Shown here one piece after another: positions 16,921 to 25,135 of a stretch of 64,000 nucleotides of DNA. The position numbers were made by a program, and so were the translations under genes. Numbering within the stretch: position 1 is the first letter of the stretch; every line of letters begins with the position of its first letter. Source of the stretch: Desnuesiella massiliensis (GTDB lineage Bacteria > Bacillota > Clostridia > Clostridiales > Clostridiaceae); the NCBI RefSeq assembly GCF_001403615.1, contig NZ_LN879457.1:620001-684000 (forward strand), read 5' to 3'. The notes below the pieces were generated by a model. The model was not told the DNA's origin, made no database searches, and saw nothing but the letters and a program-made list of their open reading frames with translations.

Positions 16921-18807
16921 ATGTATTTAGTTAAAGAAAGATCTGAAACTTTACTTGAGTCTAAATCCTCAAGTAATTATATAGAAGATATTATTAGTTT
17001 TCCATTAGGTAATATGGATACCTCATGGATGACTAAGGCACAGAAAAAAATATTTCAGGTTTTACAAGATCCTGCAAACAGAGAAAAAACCTATCTAGAG
17101 ATAATCTCATTAGCAGGGTATAAGAACGATTGGTCTTGGTATCGGGCATTAAAGGATGAGAGATATGTTAATTTGTTGGAGAGTATAGGAGTTGAAACGA
17201 GGCTTAAAAATAAGCCATATCCTCCACATAGTGAAGTTGAATTTATTAAAAATCCAGAACAAAGACAAAGCTATTTAGAAAATGATTTATGGGATATGCG
17301 TAAACTTTTTGAGGAGTATCCCAGACAACCTGCAGCGAGTGAATTTATTGTAGATTTCCGTAAGATACAAAATCAGTTTATTAGAAATCAAGTTAAAAGA
17401 TACTTTAAAAATATGCTTTCAAATTGGAAGCCAGCAACTTACAAATGGGCTTTAGGTAAGATTATGTACTTTTTCAAGACTATGCAGGAGCTTTTTCCAG
17501 AAGTAAATTCTCTTTTAGATTTAACAAGGGAAGAACATATTGAAAAAATAGTTTTTAATATGAATTGCAGTAATGATGCAAAAAAGGAATGCCTAACTTT
17601 GATGAGAAGCATGTTTAAGTACATAAGTGATAATAGATGGGATAAAAATTCTTCCATAGATAACTTAATTATAAGCCATGATATACCGAGAGGAAATGTT
17701 ACCTTACCTAGACCAATAGAACCTCATGTTAAAAGGCAAATGGATGAGTATATTGAACATACTATTGTTCCCCTTTTAGAAGAAGATAAGGTTACGCCAT
17801 TAATTCAACCACAGTATTGGGATATGATAATTGTAATAAGGTATACAGGAAGGAGATATGAGGATATTGTCCATTTATTAGCTGATAATAGTGGGGAAGA
17901 TTGTTTGAGATATGATGCCGATGGTGATCCACAGCTATATATTGATCACCGTATTGGAAAAATACCTAAGGATTTAATTATACCTCTAGCACATCTTAAT
18001 GATGTAACTTCCTATGGAAATATAGTTGAAAGAGCAATTAAGAGACAGAAACAAAGAGTAAGAAATCTTCCACCTGCGCCAGATGGGTATAAATATCTGT
18101 TTAGAGAGATTAAATTTGATAACAGGGGGCAGGGGCAAGGTAAAAAGTTAATAGACAAAGAGGGTAAAGATATTGTAGAAGTAATACCTTATATTAAGTT
18201 TCAAAAGAGAATATTACCTAATATTTGCAAGGGAATACCTTTAATAGATGGCGATGGTGCAATTTACAATATAACTCCGCATCAATTCAGGCATACCGCT
18301 GCAACAGAAATGATTGATGCGGGTATAGACATATATGCTGTAAAGGAATTTTTAGGACATTCTTCAGTAGCTATGACCGAACAGTATATTAAGGTTTATC
18401 AAGGTAGATTGAAGAAAGAATTTAAAGAAAAGCTCATGAAATCAGAAGCCGCAGATATAAAGGAAAATCTTCCAGAACCTCAAGAACTATATGATAACAA
18501 ATGGGTTAAAAATAAAATCCTTGCAGTATTTGAACTTGGAGATGGCTGTTGTGAACATCCATATAAGATACCCTCATGCCCACATATGGCCTGCAAGACT
18601 TGTATTAAGAAAAAGATTTATCCAAGACACTTACAGGCAGTAAAAGAAACTATAGAATGTGAAACTGTACATAGAGATAATGCAGTTAAAATGGGACTTT
18701 ATGAAAAAGCTGAAGAATTTGATAAAGTGGTTAAATTTTATACCATTGCCTTAGAAAAGATAACTAAGGGTGAAATATTTGATGCAGCTAAAGACTTTTA
18801 TAAGTAG
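16921..18807 (+). CDS. tnpB: Tn554-type transposase B, large tyrosine recombinase
   Basis: The 628-residue product matches the size of Tn554 TnpB (about 630). The recombinase domain lies in residues about 280-510, with arginine in VIRYTGRRYEDIVHLL, the box TPHQFRHTAATEMID and the end LGHSSVAMTEQYIKVY containing the nucleophilic tyrosine. A C-terminal Cys/His cluster (CCEHPYKIPSCPHMACKTC) resembles the zinc-binding tail of this group. It starts with AAAGGGAG upstream and is followed 12 bases later by tnpC. In Tn554 both TnpA and TnpB are required for transposition. Confidence 0.92.
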   Translation: MYLVKERSETLLESKSSSNYIEDIISFPLGNMDTSWMTKAQKKIFQVLQDPANREKTYLEIISLAGYKNDWSWYRALKDERYVNLLESIGVETRLKNKPYPPHSEVEFIKNPEQRQSYLENDLWDMRKLFEEYPRQPAASEFIVDFRKIQNQFIRNQVKRYFKNMLSNWKPATYKWALGKIMYFFKTMQELFPEVNSLLDLTREEHIEKIVFNMNCSNDAKKECLTLMRSMFKYISDNRWDKNSSIDNLIISHDIPRGNVTLPRPIEPHVKRQMDEYIEHTIVPLLEEDKVTPLIQPQYWDMIIVIRYTGRRYEDIVHLLADNSGEDCLRYDADGDPQLYIDHRIGKIPKDLIIPLAHLNDVTSYGNIVERAIKRQKQRVRNLPPAPDGYKYLFREIKFDNRGQGQGKKLIDKEGKDIVEVIPYIKFQKRILPNICKGIPLIDGDGAIYNITPHQFRHTAATEMIDAGIDIYAVKEFLGHSSVAMTEQYIKVYQGRLKKEFKEKLMKSEAADIKENLPEPQELYDNKWVKNKILAVFELGDGCCEHPYKIPSCPHMACKTCIKKKIYPRHLQAVKETIECETVHRDNAVKMGLYEKAEEFDKVVKFYTIALEKITKGEIFDAAKDFYK

Positions 18808-18819
18808 GAGGTATTTAAA

Positions 18820-19203
18820 ATGGGAAATCCAAAGCCAAATACAAAAGGAATAGTTGAGTATAAAAAACGGGAGAGTGAGCAAAAGAAAAATGCAGTTCTC
18901 TCAGTACTAAATCAATTAATTGCTCTAAATAAACCAATAACAAAGCATGAAATTTGTAGGAGAGCAGCAGTAAGTAAAACTTTCTTATATTCATTTCAAG
19001 ATGATTTGCTAAAGCCTATCAATGAGGCCATAATTCATCAGAATAATAAAATAAGGGTTGAAGCAGAAAACAAGAGAATTAGTGAAAAATCACAAAACGC
19101 ATTAATTCAATCTATGAAGAGGAGAATTCGGAAGCTAGAAGAAGAAAATGTAAGATTAAAAGAAGAAAATGCTATTCTTTTGGGACATCTTGCTAGAAGG
19201 TAG
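18820..19203 (+). CDS. tnpC: Tn554-type accessory protein TnpC (DUF6262-like)
   Basis: This 127-residue protein occupies the third position of the recombination module, as TnpC (about 125 residues) does in Tn554. It has a basic N-terminus, a helix-turn-helix-like region (PITKHEICRRAAVSKTFLYSF) and a C-terminal leucine-rich coiled coil (RIRKLEEENVRLKEENAILL) suited to dimerisation. TnpC is known to influence the efficiency and orientation of Tn554 insertion without being strictly needed. The start has TAGGAGG upstream. A terminator lies 80 bp downstream, so the module ends here. Confidence 0.88.
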   Translation: MGNPKPNTKGIVEYKKRESEQKKNAVLSVLNQLIALNKPITKHEICRRAAVSKTFLYSFQDDLLKPINEAIIHQNNKIRVEAENKRISEKSQNALIQSMKRRIRKLEEENVRLKEENAILLGHLARR

Positions 19204-19282
19204 GCTTTTTAAGCTCATAGTACATGAAATGAATATTAAATTAAGTATGATAGATATAGCATTTATACTATTAATGAGTAAC

Positions 19283-19318
19283 CGCATTAAGTTTTAAGTA
19301 TGCTTAGTGCGTTTTTTT
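19283..19318 (+). terminator. Terminator of the tnpABC module
   Basis: CGCATTAAG (19283-19291) pairs with CTTAGTGCG (19303-19311), followed by T7. The remaining 330-bp spacer to the next gene shows no other coding signal; it should contain the promoter of the first cargo gene. Confidence 0.85.
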
Positions 19319-19533
19319 ATAAGCTATAACTTTTTTGAAGGAATTAAGATGTATTTGTAGAATAATGGTATTAAAGAGAATGAGTGGGTATAGTTATTAT
19401 GTCTATAATCGGAAGTTGATGTAATTAAAAGTTAATTGTTTAATTCTTTAATATTTTAGAACGCTATACAGTGAATCAAACTGTAAATAAATATGATTTT
19501 CTTTTGGAGTAGTATAAAGGGGGAGATAGTGTT

Positions 19534-21183
19534 ATGAGTGAAATAATAAATGAAGTCGAAAATATAATAGATCAATGGCTTGCTGACCAGCTAAATGAAT
19601 TAATACCAAGAAATAAATATATCTATCATTGTAATTTAGCTTTTATAGATATTGTAATAGACCAAAAAGTATTATTTACACCGTTTGAAAAACACTACTT
19701 ATTTTCATTGACATATAATACACATATTGCTCATTTGAAGTTAAAAGAAGAAGAGACCTTTAATTACGTATTTGATAGAGATTTATATGTTATAGCATTT
19801 AATATGATTTTAAAAGGCTTTCAATACTCAATGCTTTGTGATATTTTTCCGTTATTACACTCTAAAAAAGGAATTATGGAAGTTAATGGACAGAATATTA
19901 CTTTTAAATTGAAGAATATACCTAAAAAGAACTTCAAGTATATTAATGATTATAGCATAAGAAAAGCATTAAGTTATACACTACAAATGGCTAATGGTAA
20001 ATTAGAAAACTGTAATGATGAAGAAATAGCAATGAAACTTGCAGAAGTATATATGCATTTTTGGAGTGAGAATATGGTTTATGGTGATTATGAACCGTAT
20101 TCACGTTTAGATTGGGGAGGAATAGGATTCTTTTTTATATTAGCTTCTATGCGTAGATTTAATAAGCTTTATAAAAAGGATTTTGATATTGTAGCTGTGG
20201 ATTCACAAAAAATGATGATTTTATTATCGCCGAATGGAGTTAAAAACCTCAGAGAGTATGTTCCAGCAACTAATGATAAGCTTTTTAAAATGGCATTAGA
20301 AGATAATATTTACAGTCCTATTGAGAAAGGAAGCTTTCCAAAGCTAAATGTTTCAGAAGCGCCATTAAATAGAACAAAAGATGGTTTCATTTTTGCAAAT
20401 CCGCTGGTGATACTATTTAATGACTCAGAAGAAACAAGATTCCTAAATTACTTACGAAAATGTGATAATGAAAGATATTTAAGAATAAAGGATAAAATAA
20501 AGGAACGTGTTATTCCTTTAATAATTGAAATGATGAAATATAAATTTCCTAAGGTAATAAGTATTCCTAACTTTCACGTTAAAATACCACTTCATAATAA
20601 AAATAAAAGGGAATGTGATTTGTTATTAATCGATGAAAATGGATTCGCACTATATCTTGAAATTAAACACTTTTATAATCCACAATCTTTTTGTGAAACT
20701 AAAAAGGTTGATGCCGAATTAACAAAAGCATTAAAGAAGATACCTGATCAACTTGAGGCAATTAGAGCAAATTGGCAAAATGTAAAAAGTGCATATAGTG
20801 TTAATACTGATTTAAAGGAGTTAAAGGGAGTAATAGTTTCTCATCACTATTTAGGTTATGACTTGGATATAGATATGAATACCCCTATTGTTAGTGCTTC
20901 AAATTTATATGAAAGTATTGCAGAGGCGAATAGTCTTCAGGAAGTATTTCTAGGCTGTAAGGAAATTGATGAGCTATACCCAAAAATAAAATTCCATAAA
21001 AGGGAACTTAGTTTTGATTTTGCAGGTTATAATTTCAATGTTGAAATTGAATGCTTAGATCCTCTATGTGAAATATCATTAATTAAATCATACAGGGAAC
21101 AAATTTATAGGAATGTAACCTCAAATAAGCCAACAGAATTTAGTAATATTTCAGGTTTAGCTCAAGCTTATCTAGGGATTTGA
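19534..21183 (+). CDS. Transposon cargo: large protein with C-terminal PD-(D/E)XK nuclease-like motif
   Basis: The 549-residue protein is not one I can name. The C-terminal third carries a spacing typical of PD-(D/E)XK endonucleases: D362 in ECDLLLIDENG, then E376 and K378 in LYLEIKHF, preceded by a helix-rich stretch (YLRIKDKIKERVIPLIIEMM). The N-terminal 330 residues have no motif I recognise and no membrane segments. Such nuclease domains are common in restriction and anti-phage proteins, and the gene is mobile cargo beside a DUF4365 nuclease-like protein; a defence role is inference. The start follows AAAGGGGGAG. It has its own upstream spacer and a long spacer after it, so it may be a single-gene unit. 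Confidence 0.75.
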   Translation: MSEIINEVENIIDQWLADQLNELIPRNKYIYHCNLAFIDIVIDQKVLFTPFEKHYLFSLTYNTHIAHLKLKEEETFNYVFDRDLYVIAFNMILKGFQYSMLCDIFPLLHSKKGIMEVNGQNITFKLKNIPKKNFKYINDYSIRKALSYTLQMANGKLENCNDEEIAMKLAEVYMHFWSENMVYGDYEPYSRLDWGGIGFFFILASMRRFNKLYKKDFDIVAVDSQKMMILLSPNGVKNLREYVPATNDKLFKMALEDNIYSPIEKGSFPKLNVSEAPLNRTKDGFIFANPLVILFNDSEETRFLNYLRKCDNERYLRIKDKIKERVIPLIIEMMKYKFPKVISIPNFHVKIPLHNKNKRECDLLLIDENGFALYLEIKHFYNPQSFCETKKVDAELTKALKKIPDQLEAIRANWQNVKSAYSVNTDLKELKGVIVSHHYLGYDLDIDMNTPIVSASNLYESIAEANSLQEVFLGCKEIDELYPKIKFHKRELSFDFAGYNFNVEIECLDPLCEISLIKSYREQIYRNVTSNKPTEFSNISGLAQAYLGI

Positions 21184-21642
21184 ATCAATTAATAAAAAAA
21201 TCACATGAATTTTTGATAATATGGATATATTAGAATTTTTTTAGTTGGGGTGGCTCTACCTTGTTGGTGAGAAGTTGAAATAGTCAATAAAATAAATGAC
21301 AAGGTTAGGAAGGAAGTATTAGAATTATATAAAAGGGAATTATTTCAAGAGTTATTTGCTGTGTAGATTCTAATATTACATTAATATCTATATATGTATT
21401 CAATAAACACTACAGAATCTCTATTATTAGATATTTGTGACCAGAGAGCAAATTACTTAGAAAATATAAAATGGAGTTTGGCTTTGGGAAGAAAATTAGA
21501 ATTTTTAGTTCACATTATCCATATAATTGAGCAGACTATGTTTATGATGGAAAGTCTTACAGACGCAGAATAAGGAGTAATTTACAAGAGGATAAAAGGA
21601 TTATCTAAATGATTTAATAGAAAAACAACAAGGAGATTTATA
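21184..21642 (+). other. 459-bp spacer with probable decayed coding sequence
   Basis: No confident gene is present. An open frame at 21394-21573 (59 codons, starting MYSINTTESLLLDICDQRAN and ending MMESLTDAE) has protein-like composition but no ribosome site. A shorter open stretch at about 21270-21365 reads EVEIVNKINDKVRKEVLEL without a start codon. These look like remnants of one or two genes lost between the two nuclease-like cargo genes, or a short real gene with an unusual start. The DUF4365 gene's ribosome site (AAGGAG) is at the right end. Confidence 0.35.
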
Positions 21643-22926
21643 ATGAAAAGTGCTAAAAAGCGACTAAATTCAGATATAACGGGTGAAAAAGGCGTTACCA
21701 AGATTAGGTGCTTTTGCGATGATTATAACTTTCTGTTTCAGGGTGAGCCTAGAAAAGACTATGGAATAGATTGTTACATAGAGATAGTTTTGGAAAATAG
21801 ACCTACAAATTTTTTAATTGGTGTGCAATCAAAAAGTGGAACTTCATATAAGAAAGGAGAGACAGATAAAGGATTCTATATTTACTTTAGTGATGCGGAT
21901 ATATCATATTGGCTAGCTTCTAATATACCTGTTTTTGTTTCATTTTATGATGAGAATGAAAAGAAACTTTATTTTAAACATGTACAATTTTACTGTTCGC
22001 AGATACAGCTACCAATAAATCAAGTAGATAGGATTCACTTTGATAAAATATTAGATATAGCTGAAGAAAAAATGGCTGAATATATTAGGAAATTAGTCAG
22101 CGCTACCCCTACTGAGATAAATCGTCTAAATATTATTAGTTGTAAAAATCCTCAAGTTTGTGTACCAAATGTAGGAATGCATCTGGAGAGAGGTCAACTA
22201 GATGAATCTTTCAAAACATCAATTAATATATACGACTATTTTCAGCCAATAGGTAATGACTATTTATATAATTTCAAGATCGAAAGTTTTATTTTAGGCT
22301 ATAGTAAAGATTTAGATTGGGTAGCTAGGATTAGCGTTAAGAAACTAGGGAATAAATGTAATGTGGTAGGGATTACTTTTATTAATTTAAAAAGATGGAG
22401 CAGTTTGTATTTACCAATTTTTGAGGAAGCAGACGAAGAAGCTGAAGGGATTAATGAGGTAGAGATGAAAAGAAGATTACAAAAGGTACAAGAATTAATA
22501 AATAAATTAATGATTAGACCCGCTTTTCAAATTCTTAAAGAATATAGATATTTTGATAATGAACAACATAAAATATACTTTAATTTTAGCGATGAAATAT
22601 TTTATGTGTCAATATCACAAATGAATAATAGAGCTGCATTAATCTTAACTTCAAATAAATTTATTCCGCCAAGGAAAGCTATGCTTTCTATTGAAAGAAA
22701 GATGACATCAAGGATTGTACTTAGCGATGATGATATGATTGAGTTTGAAAGGCCTAAGGGATTTAAGTCTATAGCAGAAATTTCTATGGATGAGTCAGCA
22801 ACTATGATAGCTTTTGGTATTTTAACTAACGAAGAGCATGGATGTTGGGGAAATCCGGAAGTGCAGCATGTTTATTATACAATAGACGAAATCAGGAGTA
22901 GTTGTATTCAAGCGCTTCAAGGATAA
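21643..22926 (+). CDS. Transposon cargo: DUF4365-domain protein
   Basis: The 427-residue product has an N-terminal DUF4365 domain (residues about 5-150), a PD-(D/E)XK-fold family found in mobile elements and defence loci. The motif is visible as GEPRKDYGIDCYIEI (D43, E47) followed by IGVQSKSG (Q62, K64) and a Ser/Thr-rich loop, then an aromatic strand (FYIYFSDADISYWLAS) typical of the family. The C-terminal 270 residues are unassigned. The core Q-x-K replaces the usual E-x-K, which is common in this family. The ATG follows AAGGAG. A 145-bp gap separates it from the membrane protein; the two could be one transcription unit. Confidence 0.8.
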   Translation: MKSAKKRLNSDITGEKGVTKIRCFCDDYNFLFQGEPRKDYGIDCYIEIVLENRPTNFLIGVQSKSGTSYKKGETDKGFYIYFSDADISYWLASNIPVFVSFYDENEKKLYFKHVQFYCSQIQLPINQVDRIHFDKILDIAEEKMAEYIRKLVSATPTEINRLNIISCKNPQVCVPNVGMHLERGQLDESFKTSINIYDYFQPIGNDYLYNFKIESFILGYSKDLDWVARISVKKLGNKCNVVGITFINLKRWSSLYLPIFEEADEEAEGINEVEMKRRLQKVQELINKLMIRPAFQILKEYRYFDNEQHKIYFNFSDEIFYVSISQMNNRAALILTSNKFIPPRKAMLSIERKMTSRIVLSDDDMIEFERPKGFKSIAEISMDESATMIAFGILTNEEHGCWGNPEVQHVYYTIDEIRSSCIQALQG

Positions 22927-23071
22927 TCAGTGGCTTTAGAGTTGCATATTAAAGAAAAGGCTTAAGTAAGATAGGGCTTATAATCACATTTATTCAAAAG
23001 TAATTGTGTAGAAATAGTTTAAATTTACACTATGCTGATGTTAGGAAAATATGTGAAGTTGAGGTTATAAG

Positions 23072-24619
23072 ATGAACACTATACAAAACATCTTTAGCAA
23101 TCGAGAAATTGCTATAGGATCTTGGATATTGATTACAATAATATGTGCACTTCTTACAAAATCAGGCAGACAATTCGTTGTGTCTGTGTTTCAAATTATA
23201 TTCTGCAAAAAGTTTATCAACTTCTATATAGTATTTTTGAGTTTCTTTACTTTTACTATATATATTTTACACTATTTTAAATATTGGAATATTGAGCTAT
23301 TGAAAAATACAATATTCTGGATTGTATTTGTAGAAATACCTTTGTTTGTAAAGACAATTGAAAAAGCAAAAGATAATAGATTCTTTATAGAGTTGATTAA
23401 GGACAACATTGCTTTAATTACTATAATTGAGTTTATTTTTGGATTTTGGTCTTTCAGTCTGTTAATAGAAATTATCTTAGTCCCAATTTTAGTCTTTTTG
23501 GGGGGAATAATTGCTTTTGTTGAAAGAGACGAAAAATACAAATCAGCTAGACGTCTATTAGAGGTGCTGAGTTTAGGATTTGCCGTCGTAGTAATTATTT
23601 TTACAATAAAGAATACTATACAAAGCCCTAGGGAGCTAATAAACACTAAAACTCTAAAGGAGTTTTTTCTTCCGATACTTTTGTTATTTTTAAATCTTCC
23701 AGTAGTTTATGGATTAGCCTTATTTAACGTCTATGAACAAATATTTATTCTACTAAAAGGTAATCCTACTGAAAAGCGAAAAATGAAAAAACGATTATTG
23801 ATGTTTGGCAATATCAATTTATATAAGATTTCAAAAGTAAGAAATAAAGAAATACAAGTGTTAGTCACTAGTCTAACAGATAAGGATATGGAGATAGCTC
23901 TTAAAAAATTGGACAAATATCTAGATAGTCGTGTGGGGGATAATTATATGAAACGAGCAAAGTTTTATAAACTATGGTGTGCTATTGGGTGTACTATTTT
24001 CATTATAGGTTTGATTATATGTAATTCTAATGTTGGTATTAAAGAAATTGTTACATTAAATTTTGTCTTTGATAGTAGTCGAGTAAAAGAAATTATCACT
24101 TATATATGCTCAACAGGAATTGTCATTTGTTTATGTTTTCTTATATATTCCATTGGTTATAAAAAGAAAAAATTCGAGGAAATATCTCAAATAAAAAAAT
24201 ATACTTTACATGGATATTTATATTTGCTGAAACGCCAGTATTACTACTTGAAAGAATTTGTGCCAATTGATGACCCACAAGAATTGCTTATCAAATATAT
24301 TGAACCGGCATTTGAACTTAAGCTGGAATGTGACAAAATAATCGCATCTTATGATAACCTCTTAAAGCATTGGGAAATTGAGAGTATTAAGCAATTGCAA
24401 TTATTTACGAGCATATTTATAAAAGATATTTGTATTGATGAGAATGTTATCCTAAAAATGAGTATTGATGAATTCAAGAATTATTATAATAAGCGAGTTA
24501 AAGATGCGCCTCAAAATGAAAAAATTAATACTTTTACATATGATATAAGTAAAGAAGCAGAAAGGTATGCTGAACAAGTTAAATTGTGCTATGATGAATT
24601 TAAGAACTTGATTGATTAG
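23072..24619 (+). CDS. Transposon cargo: polytopic membrane protein of unknown function
   Basis: I do not recognise this 515-residue protein. The N-terminal half has about six hydrophobic helices (for example FINFYIVFLSFFTFTIYIL, then LLIEIILVPILVFLGGIIAFV), then a charged cytoplasmic segment (residues about 230-300), two more helices (residues about 305-370) and a soluble C-terminal region of about 150 residues rich in charged helices. It lies between a DUF4365 protein and the replacement tRNA-Ala. A terminator for both strands lies 65 bp after its stop. Membrane effectors are frequent in phage-defence modules, but nothing in the sequence proves that role here. Confidence 0.6.
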   Translation: MNTIQNIFSNREIAIGSWILITIICALLTKSGRQFVVSVFQIIFCKKFINFYIVFLSFFTFTIYILHYFKYWNIELLKNTIFWIVFVEIPLFVKTIEKAKDNRFFIELIKDNIALITIIEFIFGFWSFSLLIEIILVPILVFLGGIIAFVERDEKYKSARRLLEVLSLGFAVVVIIFTIKNTIQSPRELINTKTLKEFFLPILLLFLNLPVVYGLALFNVYEQIFILLKGNPTEKRKMKKRLLMFGNINLYKISKVRNKEIQVLVTSLTDKDMEIALKKLDKYLDSRVGDNYMKRAKFYKLWCAIGCTIFIIGLIICNSNVGIKEIVTLNFVFDSSRVKEIITYICSTGIVICLCFLIYSIGYKKKKFEEISQIKKYTLHGYLYLLKRQYYYLKEFVPIDDPQELLIKYIEPAFELKLECDKIIASYDNLLKHWEIESIKQLQLFTSIFIKDICIDENVILKMSIDEFKNYYNKRVKDAPQNEKINTFTYDISKEAERYAEQVKLCYDEFKNLID

Positions 24620-24683
24620 TTAAAATAGAGCTTGTTCGAGAACTCAACATACATAAATTTTAAAAGTTAAATAATACAAAAAC

Positions 24684-24709
24684 AAAAAGCAGTGAAACCA
24701 CTGCTTTTT
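24684..24709. terminator. Bidirectional terminator between cargo gene and cargo tRNA
   Basis: AAAAAGCAGTG (24684-24694) and CACTGCTTTTT (24699-24709) form a perfect 11-bp stem. It serves the leftward tRNA-Ala, whose CCA end is five bases away, and the rightward membrane protein gene. Confidence 0.9.
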
Positions 24710-24714
24710 ACTAT

Positions 24715-24790
24715 TGGTGGAGACGATGAGACTCGAACTCACGGCCTTTTGAATGCCATTCAAACGCGCTCCCAGCTGCGCTACGCCCCC
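24715..24790 (-). tRNA. tRNA-Ala(GGC), complete, carried by the transposon
   Basis: Read on the minus strand this is a canonical 76-nt tRNA: acceptor GGGGGCG/CGTCTCC with the G3-U70 identity pair of alanine tRNAs, D-arm GCGC/GCGC, anticodon stem TTTGA/TCAAA around loop ATGGCAT (anticodon GGC, decoding GCC/GCU), T-stem GTGAG/CTCAT around TTCGAGT, and encoded CCA. It lies inside the transposon, 86 bp from the right core. It has the same anticodon as the gene the element interrupts but differs at many positions, so it is not a recent copy. Its T-loop TTCGAGT differs from the insertion core TTCGAAT by one base. Confidence 0.95.
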
Positions 24791-24818
24791 ATATTTGATT
24801 GTATCTTATATTACTTAG

Positions 24819-24847
24819 TTCATAAAGATATAAGGCAGAATATTCAA
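24819..24847 (-). promoter_or_regulatory. Candidate promoter of the cargo tRNA-Ala
   Basis: On the minus strand TTGAAT (24847-24842), 17 bp, then TATGAA (24824-24819) matches four of six bases at both -35 and -10 with ideal spacing, placing a start about 21 nt before the mature tRNA. It is weak. Transcription may also enter from the host tRNA promoter upstream. Confidence 0.35.
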
Positions 24848-24875
24848 TGTGTATGAATTGGGAATCTATATTTAA

Positions 24876-24935
24876 ATTCGAACCCCTGGCCTCTTGAATG
24901 CCATTCAAGCGCGATCCCAACTTCGCCATATCCCC
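24876..24935 (-). pseudogene. 5' fragment of interrupted tRNA-Ala(GGC)
   Basis: On the minus strand it reads acceptor GGGGATA, D-arm GCGA/TCGC, anticodon arm CTTGA-ATGGCAT-TCAAG (anticodon GGC), variable loop AGGCC, T-stem AGGGG and T-loop TTCGAAT, where the transposon begins. These are tRNA positions 1-60. Positions 54-76 are at 15547-15525 on the far side of the element, overlapping in the core. A TATAAT-like sequence five bases upstream marks the former host promoter. Confidence 0.92.
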
Positions 24936-24940
24936 ATGCA

Positions 24941-24946
24941 ATTATA
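24941..24946 (-). promoter_or_regulatory. -10 element of the interrupted host tRNA gene
   Basis: TATAAT on the minus strand lies five bases before G1 of the broken tRNA. No strong -35 is visible at 17 bp (only a T-rich stretch), and a TAAAAT alternative overlaps. It points into the transposon's right end, so it could also transcribe the cargo tRNA. Confidence 0.45.
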
Positions 24947-25135
24947 TTTTACCATAAAAAATGAAAAAGTCCATACTTTAATGTAAATAATTACATAGCC
25001 ATAATAAAAGCTTATACATATATAATGAAAGGTAATTTTACATATAAAACCATAGGTGCTATAATGAACCTGATTTATATAATAAATATCTAACGGTGAA
25101 ATTATGAATTGAAGCATATATTAGGAGGATGGGAC

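Larger units (their letters stand above)
15541..24882 (+). mobile_element. Tn554-like tyrosine-recombinase transposon inserted in tRNA-Ala, with replacement tRNA
   Basis: The element of about 9.3 kb is bounded by two copies of the core ATTCGAA (15541-15547 and 24876-24882). Its recombination module tnpA-tnpB-tnpC has the gene order and sizes of Tn554. Sequence just inside the core is inverted at both ends: left TTCGAATTAAAAATAGAT, and right (complement) TTCGAATTTAAATATAGA, nearly identical. The target is the T-loop of a tRNA-Ala(GGC), whose T-arm is a natural palindrome around the core. Neither junction rebuilds the tRNA. Contents in order: insulating terminator, tnpA, tnpB, tnpC, nuclease-like protein, decayed spacer, DUF4365 protein, membrane protein, terminator, complete tRNA-Ala(GGC). 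The insertion boundaries come directly from reassembling the tRNA; the family assignment comes from the three recombination genes. Confidence 0.92.

Noticed and set aside
24711..25117. Open frames on the minus strand across the tRNA-Ala region
   Set aside because: They overlap the complete cargo tRNA, the tRNA stump and promoter-like sequence and have no ribosome site or protein-like pattern.
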